In this document: piece after piece, positions 1 through 11,423 of the stretch | How positions within the stretch are numbered: position 1 is the stretch's first letter | Layout of the letters: the number at the start of each line of letters is the position of its first letter | Source of the DNA: Gymnopilus junonius | Lineage: Eukaryota > Basidiomycota > Agaricomycetes > Agaricales > Galerinaceae | NCBI GenBank assembly: GCA_015501075.1 | Contig: JADNYJ010000027.1 | Location: 186,001-250,000, forward strand | Length of the DNA: 64,000 bases | Direction: 5' to 3' | The notes under the pieces: model-generated | Database searches by the model: none | What the model was told of the DNA's origin: nothing | The model's input: the letters and a program-made list of their open reading frames with translations, nothing else | Position numbers and translations under genes: made by a program

Positions 1-1415
1 ATCTTTTAGAAATATTTATTTAACAGCTCCCCTTGCTGAGTGCCTGAAAAGTGGCGCTTTATTTGCTCGCTTTCCGGGCTTGGAAGGATCGATCCCCGTT
101 AGTCATCGTTCCAGCAGAATCGTTGTTTGCTAATGTGTAGGCCTATGGACGCGTTGAGTTATCATATGATGCTTACGCGTAGGCGCGTCGCCAAATCGAA
201 AGTTAGGGGTCACCGTCATCAATCCTATTAGATGCATAGCGGCCTATTGTTCTTATCGGGCAATTGTTTAGAGACGAATCCAAACTGCTCATTGGGTGCG
301 TTAAAAACCCAGTGGGAAAAGCTACCAATGGCAGGTACATGAAGGCGAAGAAGAAATGCAGGTAGCAGTACACGATCGCCGCTACGCTCTCGGGTAACAC
401 CAACAAAGTCTCCCATCACCGTTCACGAGCAAAATGACAATCAGGAAACGGAATACAAGGACTTGATGGGTGATGATATGCTGAAGTGGCGAGCAGAAAA
501 GAGAAGAGAGGGTCCAAGGTCAAGTTGGCGAAGGAAGGAAGACACAGTTCAAGAAGATTTTGTACATCAAGGACTGGGCGGCTGACGAAGGATAAATCCA
601 TAACGGCTGACCTCAAGCCAAGCGGGCGGTGACTACTTGAGCCTCGACCCAAGTTGGATTGCCAGTGGTCAGCCTCCTGCCCAAATTGAAGACGACCCAG
701 ATCCGTATGCTGTGATCTCAGGCAGAAATCAGGATGACACCTGATAGCAATGGGTCTCTGAAACAATCATTGGGACATAGAGTATGCCAACTGTCTATTA
801 CTTTCCTAAGGTTCTAGTTTCTGTCTGTCTTGTCACAAAAAGTATGCCATATAAGCTGTCAAGTTAAACTCGAAAGACGGAGCACAATTGCGCAGTGCGG
901 ACGTCGACGGTTTAGCCGCGAAAGGTAGAAAGGAAACGAACATGAGGATCAATGAGACGTGGCTATAGTACATGGTCTTGCAGACATGAAACGAGTATGT
1001 GCCTACGTAGTAGCTTCAAGCACTGTGGATATCGTGTACGTCGTATGAAGCAAAACAACCTCGACAAGACATACGACTAGCTAGTATCAGAAAGAGGGCA
1101 TGAGGCATGAGATATGGCAAGCTTGAGGCACCACGATACTCCTACGAGGAGTCTCGGGACTATGGAGTGGTTTGATGGTATGTACGAAGAGGAGATTAAG
1201 CAGAGACTAGGGTAAAATGAGTAGATGGGGCTTGGGAGATGGAAGTAAATCATGAAAAGTCTGTTATGCAACATCATAAGTCATTGTCAAACCGAGAAAA
1301 AATCCAAGAAAGAACCACGGCATGCGACACAAAAGCTCTATCAAGCCTGGATCATATCATACGCGCAGCAGAAAAAGATGACATGAAAGTTTGATGGAAA
1401 GGTTGAACTTCGTCA
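1..1415. other. No confident gene; coding-like patches
   Basis: I could not build a gene here. On the plus strand, 421-580 and 616-731 read as acidic, lysine/glutamate-rich peptide in two or three different frames, and the second patch ends in a TGA at about 729-731. No splice pair joins them cleanly. They could be the 3' end of a gene entering from the left, or a decayed gene. The rest (about 760-1350) shows nothing recognisable. Confidence 0.4.
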
Positions 1416-2595
1416 TTAAACCGTGATAAGCATGACCATGAATGCCATGCACAGAGCGAGCGCATTGAAGGATCCTCCGTGATGCAAGGACCAAGCTGCG
1501 CTCGTAGCTGTGGTCGTCTGAGCCGCAGCCGCTGATGCAGAGGAAGTAGAAGAGCTTGACGAGGATGAAGACAACGAGGAACTGGATCGGAGCTAGTAGG
1601 TGACGTAGCGGTAGACTGAGGAGCATCCGAAACTGTAGTGGAAGTAAATGTACCGTCCGTCGTGATACTTGATCCATCAGTGGTAACAGAGCCGGTTATG
1701 TCACTGAGCGTAGGGATCGGGAGGGACTCAGTACTAAGGGGAGTTGTAGCAGGAGAGGATCCTGAGGAGGAAGATGAAGAGAACCCGGGAGCGGAGATTT
1801 TCGTAATTGCAAATTGAGGGCTCGTATCACCTGAATCTCCAAATACTAAATGCCAACAGATTAATTGCCATAGAACAGAAAATGAACAGGCGGTACGCAC
1901 AGACGATGAGATAGTCATCACGAGGAGTAACATTGGGAACAGTGACTTTAACGCTGCCATCGGTAATGTTGAATCCTTTAGCAAGAGGATGATCTGTCAA
2001 GCGAAGGGATTGCTAGCATCAGGGTTCTTTCGGAATACATGAAGCTTAAAGCAGCTGCGATCAAGATCAACAGTGATTGCGTCGGACATAGGCAACTCAA
2101 TCACAGCCTCCGGCTCAAGCAGGAATGAATGAAACCAGAGCTGTCACCTCATGGCCTTGGACTTGAACCACTTTTGGGTGCCGCATTGAAGAGCCAGTGC
2201 TCATAGCTTCTCCGGGAGCCGGATAGCTTTCGTGGCAGCAGTAACAGGAAGGAAAAGGCTCACCAAAGTCAAGGTTCAAACTATCAGTCGAATTGAATCC
2301 TAAGATGATTTGTCCGATAGCGTTCGTAATTTGTGACGGCGGAGGAAGGTCAGATGTGTCCCTAGAACACGAAATTCGAAAACAAATGTTAGCAAAAGAT
2401 AGGTTAAATTATTTGGCATTACACTCACCACGTCACGGTCTGTACTGATCCAATAGGCCACACAGAGTCTGCCGTTGGGCTCGTAATCCTTGGTGCAACA
2501 ACATCCCTACGAAAGAGGCCTAGGGGCGACGCAGCGACATTTACCGCCGTGTTGAAGGCGATAAAAGTCGTGAGGAGTGGTTGCAGAGCGAACAT
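1416..2595 (-). CDS. Kre9/Knh1-like Ser/Thr-rich GPI-anchored wall protein
   Basis: Predicted secreted cell-wall protein with a Kre9/Knh1-type N-terminal Ig-like domain (family known for beta-1,6-glucan assembly in yeast). Exons read as 2595-2429, 2361-2264, 1993-1901 and 1845-1416, all with GT-AG ends. The product starts MFALQPLLTTFIAF, a signal peptide ending near AAS. It then carries the family signature: ITSPTADSVWPIGSVQTVTW, IILGFNSTDS, VKVTVPNV and VLFGDSGDTSPQF. The second intron is unusually long (270 nt). A Ser/Thr-rich stalk follows, then a hydrophobic C-terminal tail (ALALCMAFMVMLITV) typical of a GPI signal. Joining stalk and tail needs a one-base frame change at about 1560-1593. 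In the uncorrected frame the protein ends at 1352 with an Arg/Pro-rich tail and no anchor. This could be a sequence error or a real lesion. Confidence 0.78.
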
Positions 2596-3132
2596 CTTTG
2601 AAAAATAAGCTCCTTGGCGGGTCGCTGAGCAGAGCAGCGGACGAGTGTGGCCGTCGACGTGGTGGGAAACAGACAAGCGTCAACGAAGCTCTCGTATGTT
2701 CGGATGCCATGTTTATGTATCTTCGGGTAATGAACAACTCATGTGACCGGGTGACTGAATTCAATTTGATTTTTGACGCGGACTTGACCGCGGAAGATAA
2801 CGTACATTCGACATGTCCACGCCATACGCAATTGTCAGTCCTCTGAGCAAAGCTTCTTTTACTCAGGACAGTGGAGCTATGAGATTGACAAAACGCTTCG
2901 CAAATCTATTAGAGATAGGGCAAAGTAAGTATGAAGTAAGCACAAATCTAAGTAGGATTGGTAAAGGTTCATTAGGAGAGCGCAGTAGGCGATTTTTGGT
3001 TTTGGGATGGGGTGATGAAAGCTAGAGTTCATGATAGTCCGAATGCAAATGCAAGTAGTAGTACAAGTTGTCAGGAGAATGTGGTGTTACAGTACGAGAG
3101 CGTCCCAAGAATGAAGAATGATGATGATGATG
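2596..3132. other. Spacer between the two Kre9-like paralogues
   Basis: No gene seen. It contains the upstream region of the first paralogue and a short ATGATG repeat near 3118-3132 just beyond the stop of the second. Confidence 0.5.
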
Positions 3133-3803
3133 TCAAATGAGCAATGATGGAGTGGAAGGAGAATTGTTCGTAACGTCGGTCGTCCATTTCATAAAAATCG
3201 TCCAGGAAAATGTCCTTTCATATATCACTTGGTGATTGTGAAGAAATCGCCTGTGTTGCCCGAATCACCGAAGACTAAAGATAATCGGTCAAAAAGGGGT
3301 CGAGGGCGTGACGGGACGGATGCTCACCTAGTATTTGGTAGTCATTTCCAGCATCGACATTGGGCACTGTGACTTGCGTTATACCAGAAAGAACGTCAAG
3401 GTTGTCGGCGAGGGGGTGATCTTAAAATATCTATCAATATTTTCTACTCGCAAAAAGCGGCGAAGAAAGGAAGACGAACCAAAGTTAAGCACGCCGTTGG
3501 TAACGAGGATGATCTTTGCCTTTGTGTTGGTGATTTGTTTGGGAGGATCAGACACATCCCTAAGGGCGGATCACGTTAAGTTGAATAATTTCCTTGGAAC
3601 GCAGGACGGATTCGCATCCGCCTTCAGGAGAACACTCACCACTTGACAGTTTGCTGTGAGCCTACTTTCCACACAGACTCCCTGTTCGGGAGGACCACCG
3701 GTGGTACGAACACATCGCGCAGCGACAGATCGACCGGAGCTCCAGAGACCAGAGAAAGGGTGGCTAGGATGGTGAAGATGATAGTAGAGAGGAAGAATTG
3801 CAT
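3133..3803 (-). CDS. Short secreted Kre9/Knh1-like protein without GPI tail
   Basis: Paralogue of the 1.4-2.6 kb gene with the same intron positions and an identically sized third exon (93 nt). Exons read 3803-3640, 3559-3480, 3420-3328 and 3275-3133 (159 aa). The signal peptide begins MQFFLSTIIFTILATLSLVS. Then come the family motifs VLPNRESVWKVGSQQTVKW, QITNTKAKIILV, TQVTVPNVDAGNDY and VFGDSGNTG. After GDFF the frame runs into a tail unlike the family and stops at 3133. Removing one base near 3245 would give the expected FTITK followed by a stop at 3225, so the true C-terminus is uncertain. Either way there is no Ser/Thr stalk or GPI signal, so the protein should be freely secreted. The donor of intron 2 is GTTCGT. 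Confidence 0.65.
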
Positions 3804-6654
3804 TGTAAAAGTCGTGTGTGGTTTGAACGAATTCGAAAAGAAAAAGGGAGATTGCTGGTGAGTTGAACGAAAAAGGTGACCGTTGGGTGAGGATCCACAG
3901 TGGACTCGGCGCTCGTTTTATAAGAAACCCGCAGGCATGATGGCAGTTCGGTAAATGGGGGTGCCCGTTTGGGCGATGACAAGATGCTGTGTCTGCTGTC
4001 TCCATTCATCAACAGCCCTCGATTCCCACGCATGATAAGACCGAACATCTGTCCTTCTCTTCTTTCACCTCTAATCTTGTTCATTTTCTATAATTGCTTG
4101 CTTCGGCTGGTCATACAGAGTTCTGCTTATAGGTCGTAAACTATTTCCCTTGTCCTCTGCTGGGGTTTGACCCGCTCTCGATGGAGTCTATCATTCCAAA
4201 ACACTTGCGGAGTTTTCTTCATCTTTCGAATTTCGGCTATCTTGATCGAAATGAGCGCACTTCGGAACTGTTTTGGGTCTGCTTGGGGCCTGTATTGGGT
4301 CTGCACGTTCTTAATGTTCTCACTGCTTAGCCATGCGCTTTACATTGACTTTTGGTTCTTCTATTATCTTGCCAGTAATCGTACTTGAATTTACCCAGAT
4401 CTCTGCCTATGTCCTGCAATACTCTCCGGGATAAATCACAGCGGTGCAATTAGAATTGTCCTATCCAGCGAAGAGGCCCTGGCACATAGACCTGCCTTCC
4501 TAATTCAAAGGCGATTCACAAGCAGGTTCACTGATACACGCCACAGCACGCCCTCCACACCCTTTCAATTATAGTCAAAGCAGAGTCGATTGCAGTTCAA
4601 TAACGAAAGAAGGTGCTTGAGCCTTTCCTCTGCCCACGTTTCGATCTGATAGAAGTGGCTTTCTCGACGGTACTTCCCGCCTGACCTGGCTGGCGTTTCT
4701 GAATGGATTTCATGCTTCCTCCTTGACTGTGCAATTTGGCACAGGTAGCACGGCCTTTATTCTATAGCGAGCGTGGACGCTTCCTCAGGGAAGGTGCGAA
4801 TCCACTGCATTGCCATATATTGTATTGTTTAGAAATGAGGCCACTACTTCACTTCTCATGCACATCGCCGACCGACACGGGGGCTCACTAGTTCCTTTTC
4901 ATGAGTTTCATCGATAATCTTTTCCTTCAACAACCGTCGACGTCGATGGATCGCCTACGGTCATTCGGAACGACGCAGGATTTATCTTCAAGCGCTCAAT
5001 CTACGTAATATTTTGGATTTTTCTGCCTTGTACTTTGAGTGCTGTCATATTATGCTAGCCTTTGTCGCTCGCGTGCAGAGTGTATCAGAGGACAGTTGAC
5101 CTCAATGACGTTGGCTATGACGCTTGAATTTACTCGCTGAAGCCTTTCTTGTTATCTTATGTACCTCAGAGCGTGTCAAGTGCAGGTCATACGATCGAAG
5201 TTGCACAGATAACAATTCTACGCGGATCCGCAGTATGGCCTCCAAATTTGAAGAATTTAAATCTGCCATCTATCTAACTGCTGATCGACTAGAATCACTT
5301 ATAGTGCAATCATAAATTCACCAGCCTGGGTTGTATACGAAGATACCTACTCTATACATTTCGTCGATTCTGACGGCTTATCTGCAGACCAGTAACACGA
5401 GGAGCGCGACTAAAATCTGGAATATGAAGGTGATTGTCGATCCGCTCATTTGACTCTTCACATGGGAACCACTGTTTGGTCAAGTGAATGATTATGACCT
5501 TCCTCAAGGTGATCATCTACACTTTACGAGGAAAACCATCTACATCTACACTTCTGACTTCAAATTTAGAGTTATCGACGAAAGCCTATGGATCCTCGAT
5601 CTCCTACTAGAGTGTTACGATACGATCCGGCGGATCGACGCTAGAATAGGTTGGTTACTACTAGTGAGTAAGTGAACGGAGGAAATGCGACCAAATCTAA
5701 AGACTAATCTTCGCCTGCGAATCATTGTACTTTTAGTCATTCTACTTCTTACTGGATGCAGATCGTGGTCTGGAGAATCGGCAGAGCAGTGAATGCCACA
5801 CGGAAGGTACTTACTTCCATCTACAACTCTCAGGCGTTTTCTCGTTTCATCGCCAAGTCGCACAAGGCAATTTCAGCGCCGTTCCTTTCACTTGATATCA
5901 ACAGTTATTTTCTTGAGGCAGTCCTTTTGTGCGTTCTTCAATTCTCTCTGCTTATAGCATTCTATTTCCTATTTCTGTCCTTCTGATTCCTTAGAATAAC
6001 TTATCCAAAGTCCTGGTCCTTATCCATCTGTCCGACTCTTGTCAGAAATCTCCACGACCACTTTTTATAGACGAGGTCAACAAATGAATACCTGTCTTCC
6101 TAGCATCGAGCAACTCATTAAGCATTTCGACATACGGACGTCGGGCGCTGATGGATGGATAATTCTGGTAGCGGCGCTTCCCATCATCATCGGGCAAGTC
6201 CGAGTCAGGTCGATCTGCAAATTTATTCTATCAAGTTATCTTTACATAGAACCACAATGTCACCTTTTTTCGAATCCTCCCAAAACTGCTGAGAGGACAA
6301 CTTCGACAAACGTCCTGAAGTTGTCTCTGGAGAGACCTCAATGAACCTCGCACAACGGAAAGAAGACCCAGGCTGAGCGCTGAGCGCTCAGTTTTGATCG
6401 CACTTAGAAGCCGCCACCCATCGCAGCTATTCAGGCACAAGCGACTCTGGTCGTCCAAGCGTTCGCGCCTCCCGGAAATGTTTTTCATTTCTTATTTTCT
6501 TCCTCCTCGACAATGCTGTCGAGCTGCCAGTGAATGGGGCCTTCGCAAAGCCTTCGCCTCTGTTGAACTTGTCATCTCAAGTGCCGCTAGTTCGTATTGT
6601 CTGCAACTTGAGGCTGAAGGTGGAGTTTGGATTTGAAGAAGATTCTTTGTATAA
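3804..6654. other. 2.8-kb gene-poor interval
   Basis: No gene could be supported. Two tiny hydrophobic ORFs are visible: minus 5378-5449 (23 aa, nearly all transmembrane-like) and plus 5685-5792 (35 aa, basic start then a Val/Leu/Ile stretch). From about 6320 the sequence is the upstream flank of the following gene and is repeated at about 9325. Confidence 0.45.
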
Positions 6655-8420
6655 ATGTCGGACGCCACAGCAGTCGCCGTGGATGATAACGACTCGTCCA
6701 TCGTGTATTCTGGACAATGGTCCGCGCAGAGCAATTCGGATGCGAAAGACAATACGTTGCATACTCCACGACGGCTGGGTCATCTGCTTCTCTTTCATTC
6801 ACCAGTAAGCTTTCATCATCATATCCACTTGAATTGACCTCTTATATTAATCCATATTGCAATGGGCACTTCTATACTGGTAGTCGGCACAATCCCAGCA
6901 TGCTCCAACACCGGAGCACCAGTAACCTTCACAGTCACCCTCGACGGCGCGTCAGCCCTGCCATTCTTCGACTGGACGTGCTCCGCCTCCGCACAGAACA
7001 ACCTCCTGTTCTATGCCAACTCCACGCTGAGCAGCGCCGCTCACAAAGTCTCCATCACGAAATCGGGCAGCGGGGATCCAGCGCTGATGTTGGATTATTT
7101 TACTTACCTGCAGAGTTCGGTGTCGGGGGGTGGTAGTAGTACGGGGGGTACGATATCGCTGCCTTCAGGAGGCGGAGCGGCTACGAAGACGACGACGACG
7201 AGCACGACTACTGGGCCTGCTCCTACGGGTAATACTTCGTCGAGCAGTTCGGGTACGGGAGGGCCGAGGACTGCTACATCACAGTCAGGCGGTTCAGGAG
7301 GTTCTGCTTCTACCACCGGTGCGGCACCTTCAAGCAAGTCTAGTTCCGGAGCTCAAGGTAAGAATCATGATTTTTCTGTCGGAGTCAAGTAGAGGCTTAC
7401 TACAAATTTTTTTCGCTTGCAGCAATTGGTGACACCACAGGCAGCACATCAGGCCCTCTAAATGGCTCGCCCATCCCAACCAACGGCTCAGACTCAAATT
7501 CAAACAGCAATTCATCCCAAACACCTTCCAACCATTCCGGCTCTCACTCAATTGGACCCATCATTGGCGGGGTCGTTGGTGCCATCGTCCTCGTCCTCGT
7601 CCTCATCTTGTTCTTTTTATTTTTACGCCGCAGAAGACGAAAGACCCACAAGGCAATCTTCAGCAGGACAACTCGTCGAAACTCGCGATGCTTTTCGATT
7701 TAGACCCAGAGCCTTCTCCTAGTAGTACTAGTGTCGAATCGCAGATGCTCATGCAAGAGAGAAGTTTGAATTCCAATTCGACCTTGAACGGGCCTCTACA
7801 AAGGAGTATGCCAAACACTGTCGTTCCTTTCATTCTCGACAACAACCGCCCCCGACACAGTTTAGTAATCGAATCCTGAACACCCTTCGGGCCCCTCAGG
7901 TTCAGGTTCAGAGAAACATCGCATAGCAGTAGGCGACGGAAACACCTCCGGGTCCACAAATCCAACTCCATCTCCAAATTCAACACCACCTTCAACTACA
8001 CCTGCACCTGCACCTGCTCTGGATCCTGCATTGTCAGGTGAAAAACACCGCCCTGCAGTCCCTTCTACTAATAACCCCAGGGATAACCCGAACCCCCGGG
8101 AGGTTGGCCGTTCCTCACTCGCGCCTTCAGAGGCCGTACCAGCATATATGCCCAACGACACCCTAGCACCTCCTTTACCACAATCTCCCTCTGCCTTTGC
8201 TCGGCACTTCCAACCTCGTCCGTCAAGTTCCGTCGCGCCCTCCGAGGCCCCTGCATACATACAAAACCCAGGCACGGAGGACGCCAGCGTTGGTGACAAT
8301 GAGAACACCACCCGTAACACGCACGTACCCAACTATAGGCATTATCAGTCTGGTATGTCGGGCCTTAGCACGGGTGTGGCGTCGCAGATTTCGGAGGTGC
8401 CGCCTGCGTATAGCGATTGA
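6655..8420 (+). pseudogene. Decayed copy 1 of Ser/Thr-rich single-pass membrane protein
   Basis: Paralogue of the gene at 9640-11423, alignable from the ATG to the C-terminus. It has an N-terminal beta-rich ectodomain (VVYSGQW-like start, CSNTGAP, DWTCSASAQN, PALMLDYF), a Ser/Thr/Gly stalk, one transmembrane helix (GPIIGGVVGAIVLVLVLILF) followed by RRRRRK, and a cytoplasmic tail ending EVPPAYSD. Compared with copy 2 it lacks one base at about 6762, lacks one at about 7650 just after the basic stop-transfer, and gains one at about 7873. The intron-1 acceptor AG is GG at 6864-6865. The next usable AG (6882-6883) would restore frame while dropping seven residues. In the frame as written, translation stops soon after the membrane helix. 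Three frame breaks plus a lost splice site argue for a pseudogene, but sequence error cannot be excluded. Confidence 0.7.
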
Positions 8421-9134
8421 TATGTCGTGGTACGTTAAGTCGCCGTGCTTTTTCGTTGTGCTTAGACTTGGCTTCCATGGGTCTGCTGAGCTGGACCACA
8501 AGTTGTCTCTGAGTTCGGGGGTAGTGGAATTGGATTGGGGTATAAAATGTAAATTTTCAAGTGTATAAACTTTCGCTCCTTGTTTTGTTCCTAGATCGCT
8601 GTTACATACCCCGCGCTCGTGTACATACCATCTTTTGCACTCACACTCTTTTTTAAGTTATATTCAATATACTATATTATGGTTAGACCAAATCCTGTCG
8701 ATTAACACGTCCGTCTCGCATCCTGCATTTTACCTGTTTTGCGAACATCCTTTTGGGAAAGCTAGAAGGCAGTTACATACTCATATCAGGTTCCAGGACG
8801 CGTTGCTACATACTGAATCCAAATTTGAACCACGCTGTTGTTTCATTCCAACACCTTATCTCTCTGACTGTTGAACATGCTGATTGTTCGACATCGTTGC
8901 ATTGCACTTTGGGCATGGAATGGTATGGATTGAACGCCGTGGACTACACTCTACGTATACTTCATATACAAACCACACATGTATATGTAACAAGACAGTT
9001 GCTAGTCGCCATGTACTGGCATGACCATCAACGTCCTGCCTTCACTTGACTTGACCCAACTTGCAACCATTACTCAGTCAGCTTGAGTGCGAGTACGGCT
9101 GGCCAATCTCAAGCAATCTCTTGTTCCTCTCTTA
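8421..9134. other. 3' flank of membrane-protein copy 1
   Basis: Non-coding. It is similar to 11424-12276 downstream of copy 2, including the TATATTCAATATA stretch near 8655 and the CACTTGACTTGACCCAACTTG stretch near 9045. Confidence 0.6.
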
Positions 9135-9302
9135 CTAGACATCTTTCCTTTCCCTGAAATTCATACTCAGCGACGGCCTTCCACAGACACCCTGCCTTAC
9201 AAGATGACCCCACACCTCCCTCACGACTTGCTCCTCCTCTTTACTCAATAACAAGAGGAGCATGTTGAATCGCGCGATGAGGTGCTCTTTAATTCTGTCC
9301 TT
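9135..9302 (-). pseudogene. Truncated RPAP3_C-domain fragment
   Basis: About 55 codons on the minus strand match the C-terminus of the intact RPAP3-like gene at 12277-14461. IKEHLIARFNMLLLLLSKEE and VVREVWGHL here correspond to IKEYLIHFALIPRFSTLLLF and IAREVWGLL there. Everything upstream (TPR region, linker, start of RPAP3_C) is missing. The fragment is abutted at about 9310-9325 by the upstream flank of the second membrane-protein copy, which looks like the junction of the tandem duplication. Confidence 0.72.
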
Positions 9303-9639
9303 TGCTATGTTTTTCTTACGCCCCTCTAGAGAGATCTCAATGAACCTTGCACAACGGAGAGAAGTCTCTGGCTGAGTTCTGATCGCACTATGAAGTGGCG
9401 ACATCACAGCCATTCAGGCACATTGCACAAGTGACCCTGGTTGTCCAAGCGTTCGACGTTTCGCGCATCCCGGAAATGTCTCTTCCCTCTTCTCCTCCTC
9501 CAAGACGATACTGGCGAGCTGCCAGCGAATGGAGCCTTTATCAGGCCTCTGTTATCTCTGATTACTATCCCATCAATTTTTTTTCTCTGCTTCTAGGCTG
9601 GACGGTGGAAGTTGAGGTTGAGGAAGATTCAGTCACAGT

Positions 9640-11423
9640 ATGTCGGACACAAAAGTTCCTGTAGATGATACCGACCCATCGGTCGTGTATTCTGGGCAGT
9701 GGACCCCACAGAGAAACTCTGACGCGTTGGACCAGTCGTTGCATGTCTCCACGACACCTGGATCGTCTGCTTCTTTTTCGTTTACGAGTAAGTCTGACAT
9801 CTTCCTGCTTTGCTTTTCCCCCACTCTGACGATTTTATACTGCGATAGGCACCTCCATACTCGTTGTCGGTGCCGTCCCACCATGTTCCAACACAGGAGC
9901 TCCCTTAACGTACGCTATCACCCTGATGGCGCGTCCGTCCCCCCGTGGGGTGACTGGACATGTTCAACTTCAGCACAGAACGGTGTTTTGTTGTACTTCG
10001 ACACCACGTTAAGCGATGGCGCTCATAAAGTGACCATCACGAACTCGGGCAGTGGGAGTCCAGCGCTGATGTTGGATTATTTCGCTTATGGACAGGGGTC
10101 GGGGTCAGGGGGGAGTGCGACGACGTCTTCACCGCCTGCGGGAGGCGGAGGTGGGGCGACTACGAAGGCTACGACGACAAGTACGACGTCTCCTGCTCCT
10201 ACTGGTAACACGTCTTCTTCTTCGTCGAGCACTCCCGCTGCAGGAGGGTCGAGTACGACGTCGTCTGCGTCACAGTCGAGCAGCTCAGGAGGGTCGGCTT
10301 CGACCACCGGTACAGCTACTTCAAGCAAGTCTAGTTCTGGAACTCAAGGTAATGACCATTCCTCTTCTGCCGAAGATGGAGAGGCTTACTTATTTTTTTC
10401 TACCTTTTCTTTTACTTAGCCACAGCACTTGGCGATACAACCAACAGCAACTCAGGCTCTGTTAACGGCTTGCCCACTCCAACCAGCGGCTCAAGCTCAA
10501 ATTCAGGCTCAAACTCAAATTCAAATTCAAACGGTAATTCATCCCAAACACCCTCCAACCATTCAGGCTCACATTCTATCGGACCCATCATCGGCGGTGT
10601 CGTTGGTGCCATCCTCCTCATTCTTCTCCTGCTATGTCTTTTCCTCTTCATGCGTCGTAGAAGACGGAAGACCCGCGGCGATAATCTCAAACAGACCAAC
10701 AACTCGTCGTCAGAAATTGTCATGCCATTCAATCTGGACTCGGAGTCGTCTGTGGGTGGTAGTACTGGCTCGCAGCCTCAGATACAAGAAAGGAACGTGA
10801 ATGTGAACGGACCTCTACAGAGGAGTATGCCTGACACTGTCGTTCCTTTCATTCTCGACAACACCTACCAGCGGCAGGAAGATCTGGGCCTTACCCGGCC
10901 TAGTTCAATTATCGATCCCGAACATCCTTCCACTTCTTCGGGCTCAGAGAAACATCGCGTTGGGGGGGATGAGAACACCTCAGACGAGCCCACCAATCCT
11001 GCACCCACACCACCTCACGTATCAAATGACAAGCGCCGTTCCGCGCTATCCCTTACTAACCGCCAGGACACTGACCGAGATCGGGACAGGGCTCGTTCGT
11101 CACTAGCGCCTTCCGAGGCTGTACCAGCGTATATGCCCAACGACGCTCTAGCACCTCCTTTACCTTCGCCTCTATCTCCTTCTGCATTTGCTCAACACTT
11201 CCAACCTCGACCGTCAAGTTCTATCGCTCCTTCCGAGGCTGTCCCAGCGTACATACGGAATCCCCACAATGTTGGCACCAACGCCGATGCTAACACCCAC
11301 CATGTTAACGCCTCGGACGCGAACCACCATCATAGGCACTATCAATCTGGCATGTCGGGCTTTAGCAATTTGACGGGTGGAGCGTCGCAGATTTCGGAGG
11401 TGCCGCCTGCATATACGGATTGA
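9640..11423 (+). CDS. Ser/Thr-rich single-pass membrane protein, copy 2
   Basis: Exons 9640-9787, 9849-10348 and 10420-11423, all GT-AG. The N-terminal ectodomain has the pattern MSDTKVPVDDTDPSVVYSGQW, then TSILVVGAVPPCSNTGAP and DWTCSTSAQN. A long Ser/Thr/Gly stalk follows, then a Gly-start transmembrane helix (IGPIIGGVVGAILLILLLL), RRRRRKTR and a roughly 250-residue cytoplasmic tail. The tail repeats SSLAPSEAVPAYMPND and SSIAPSEAVPAYIRN and ends EVPPAYTD, where PPAY is a PY (WW-domain) motif. No classical signal peptide is seen. This architecture is common in mushroom genomes and resembles surface sensors, but no function is established from sequence. One base appears missing at about 9925 (CCCTGATGGC against CCCTCGACGGC in copy 1). 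Otherwise it is intact, so I treat it as the probable functional copy. Confidence 0.72.

Noticed and set aside
7104..7337. Long minus-strand ORFs opposite the Ser/Thr stalk (also 10086-10328)
   Set aside because: Shadow frames of the low-complexity GC-rich stalk; rich in Pro/Glu/Val only because of strand complement.
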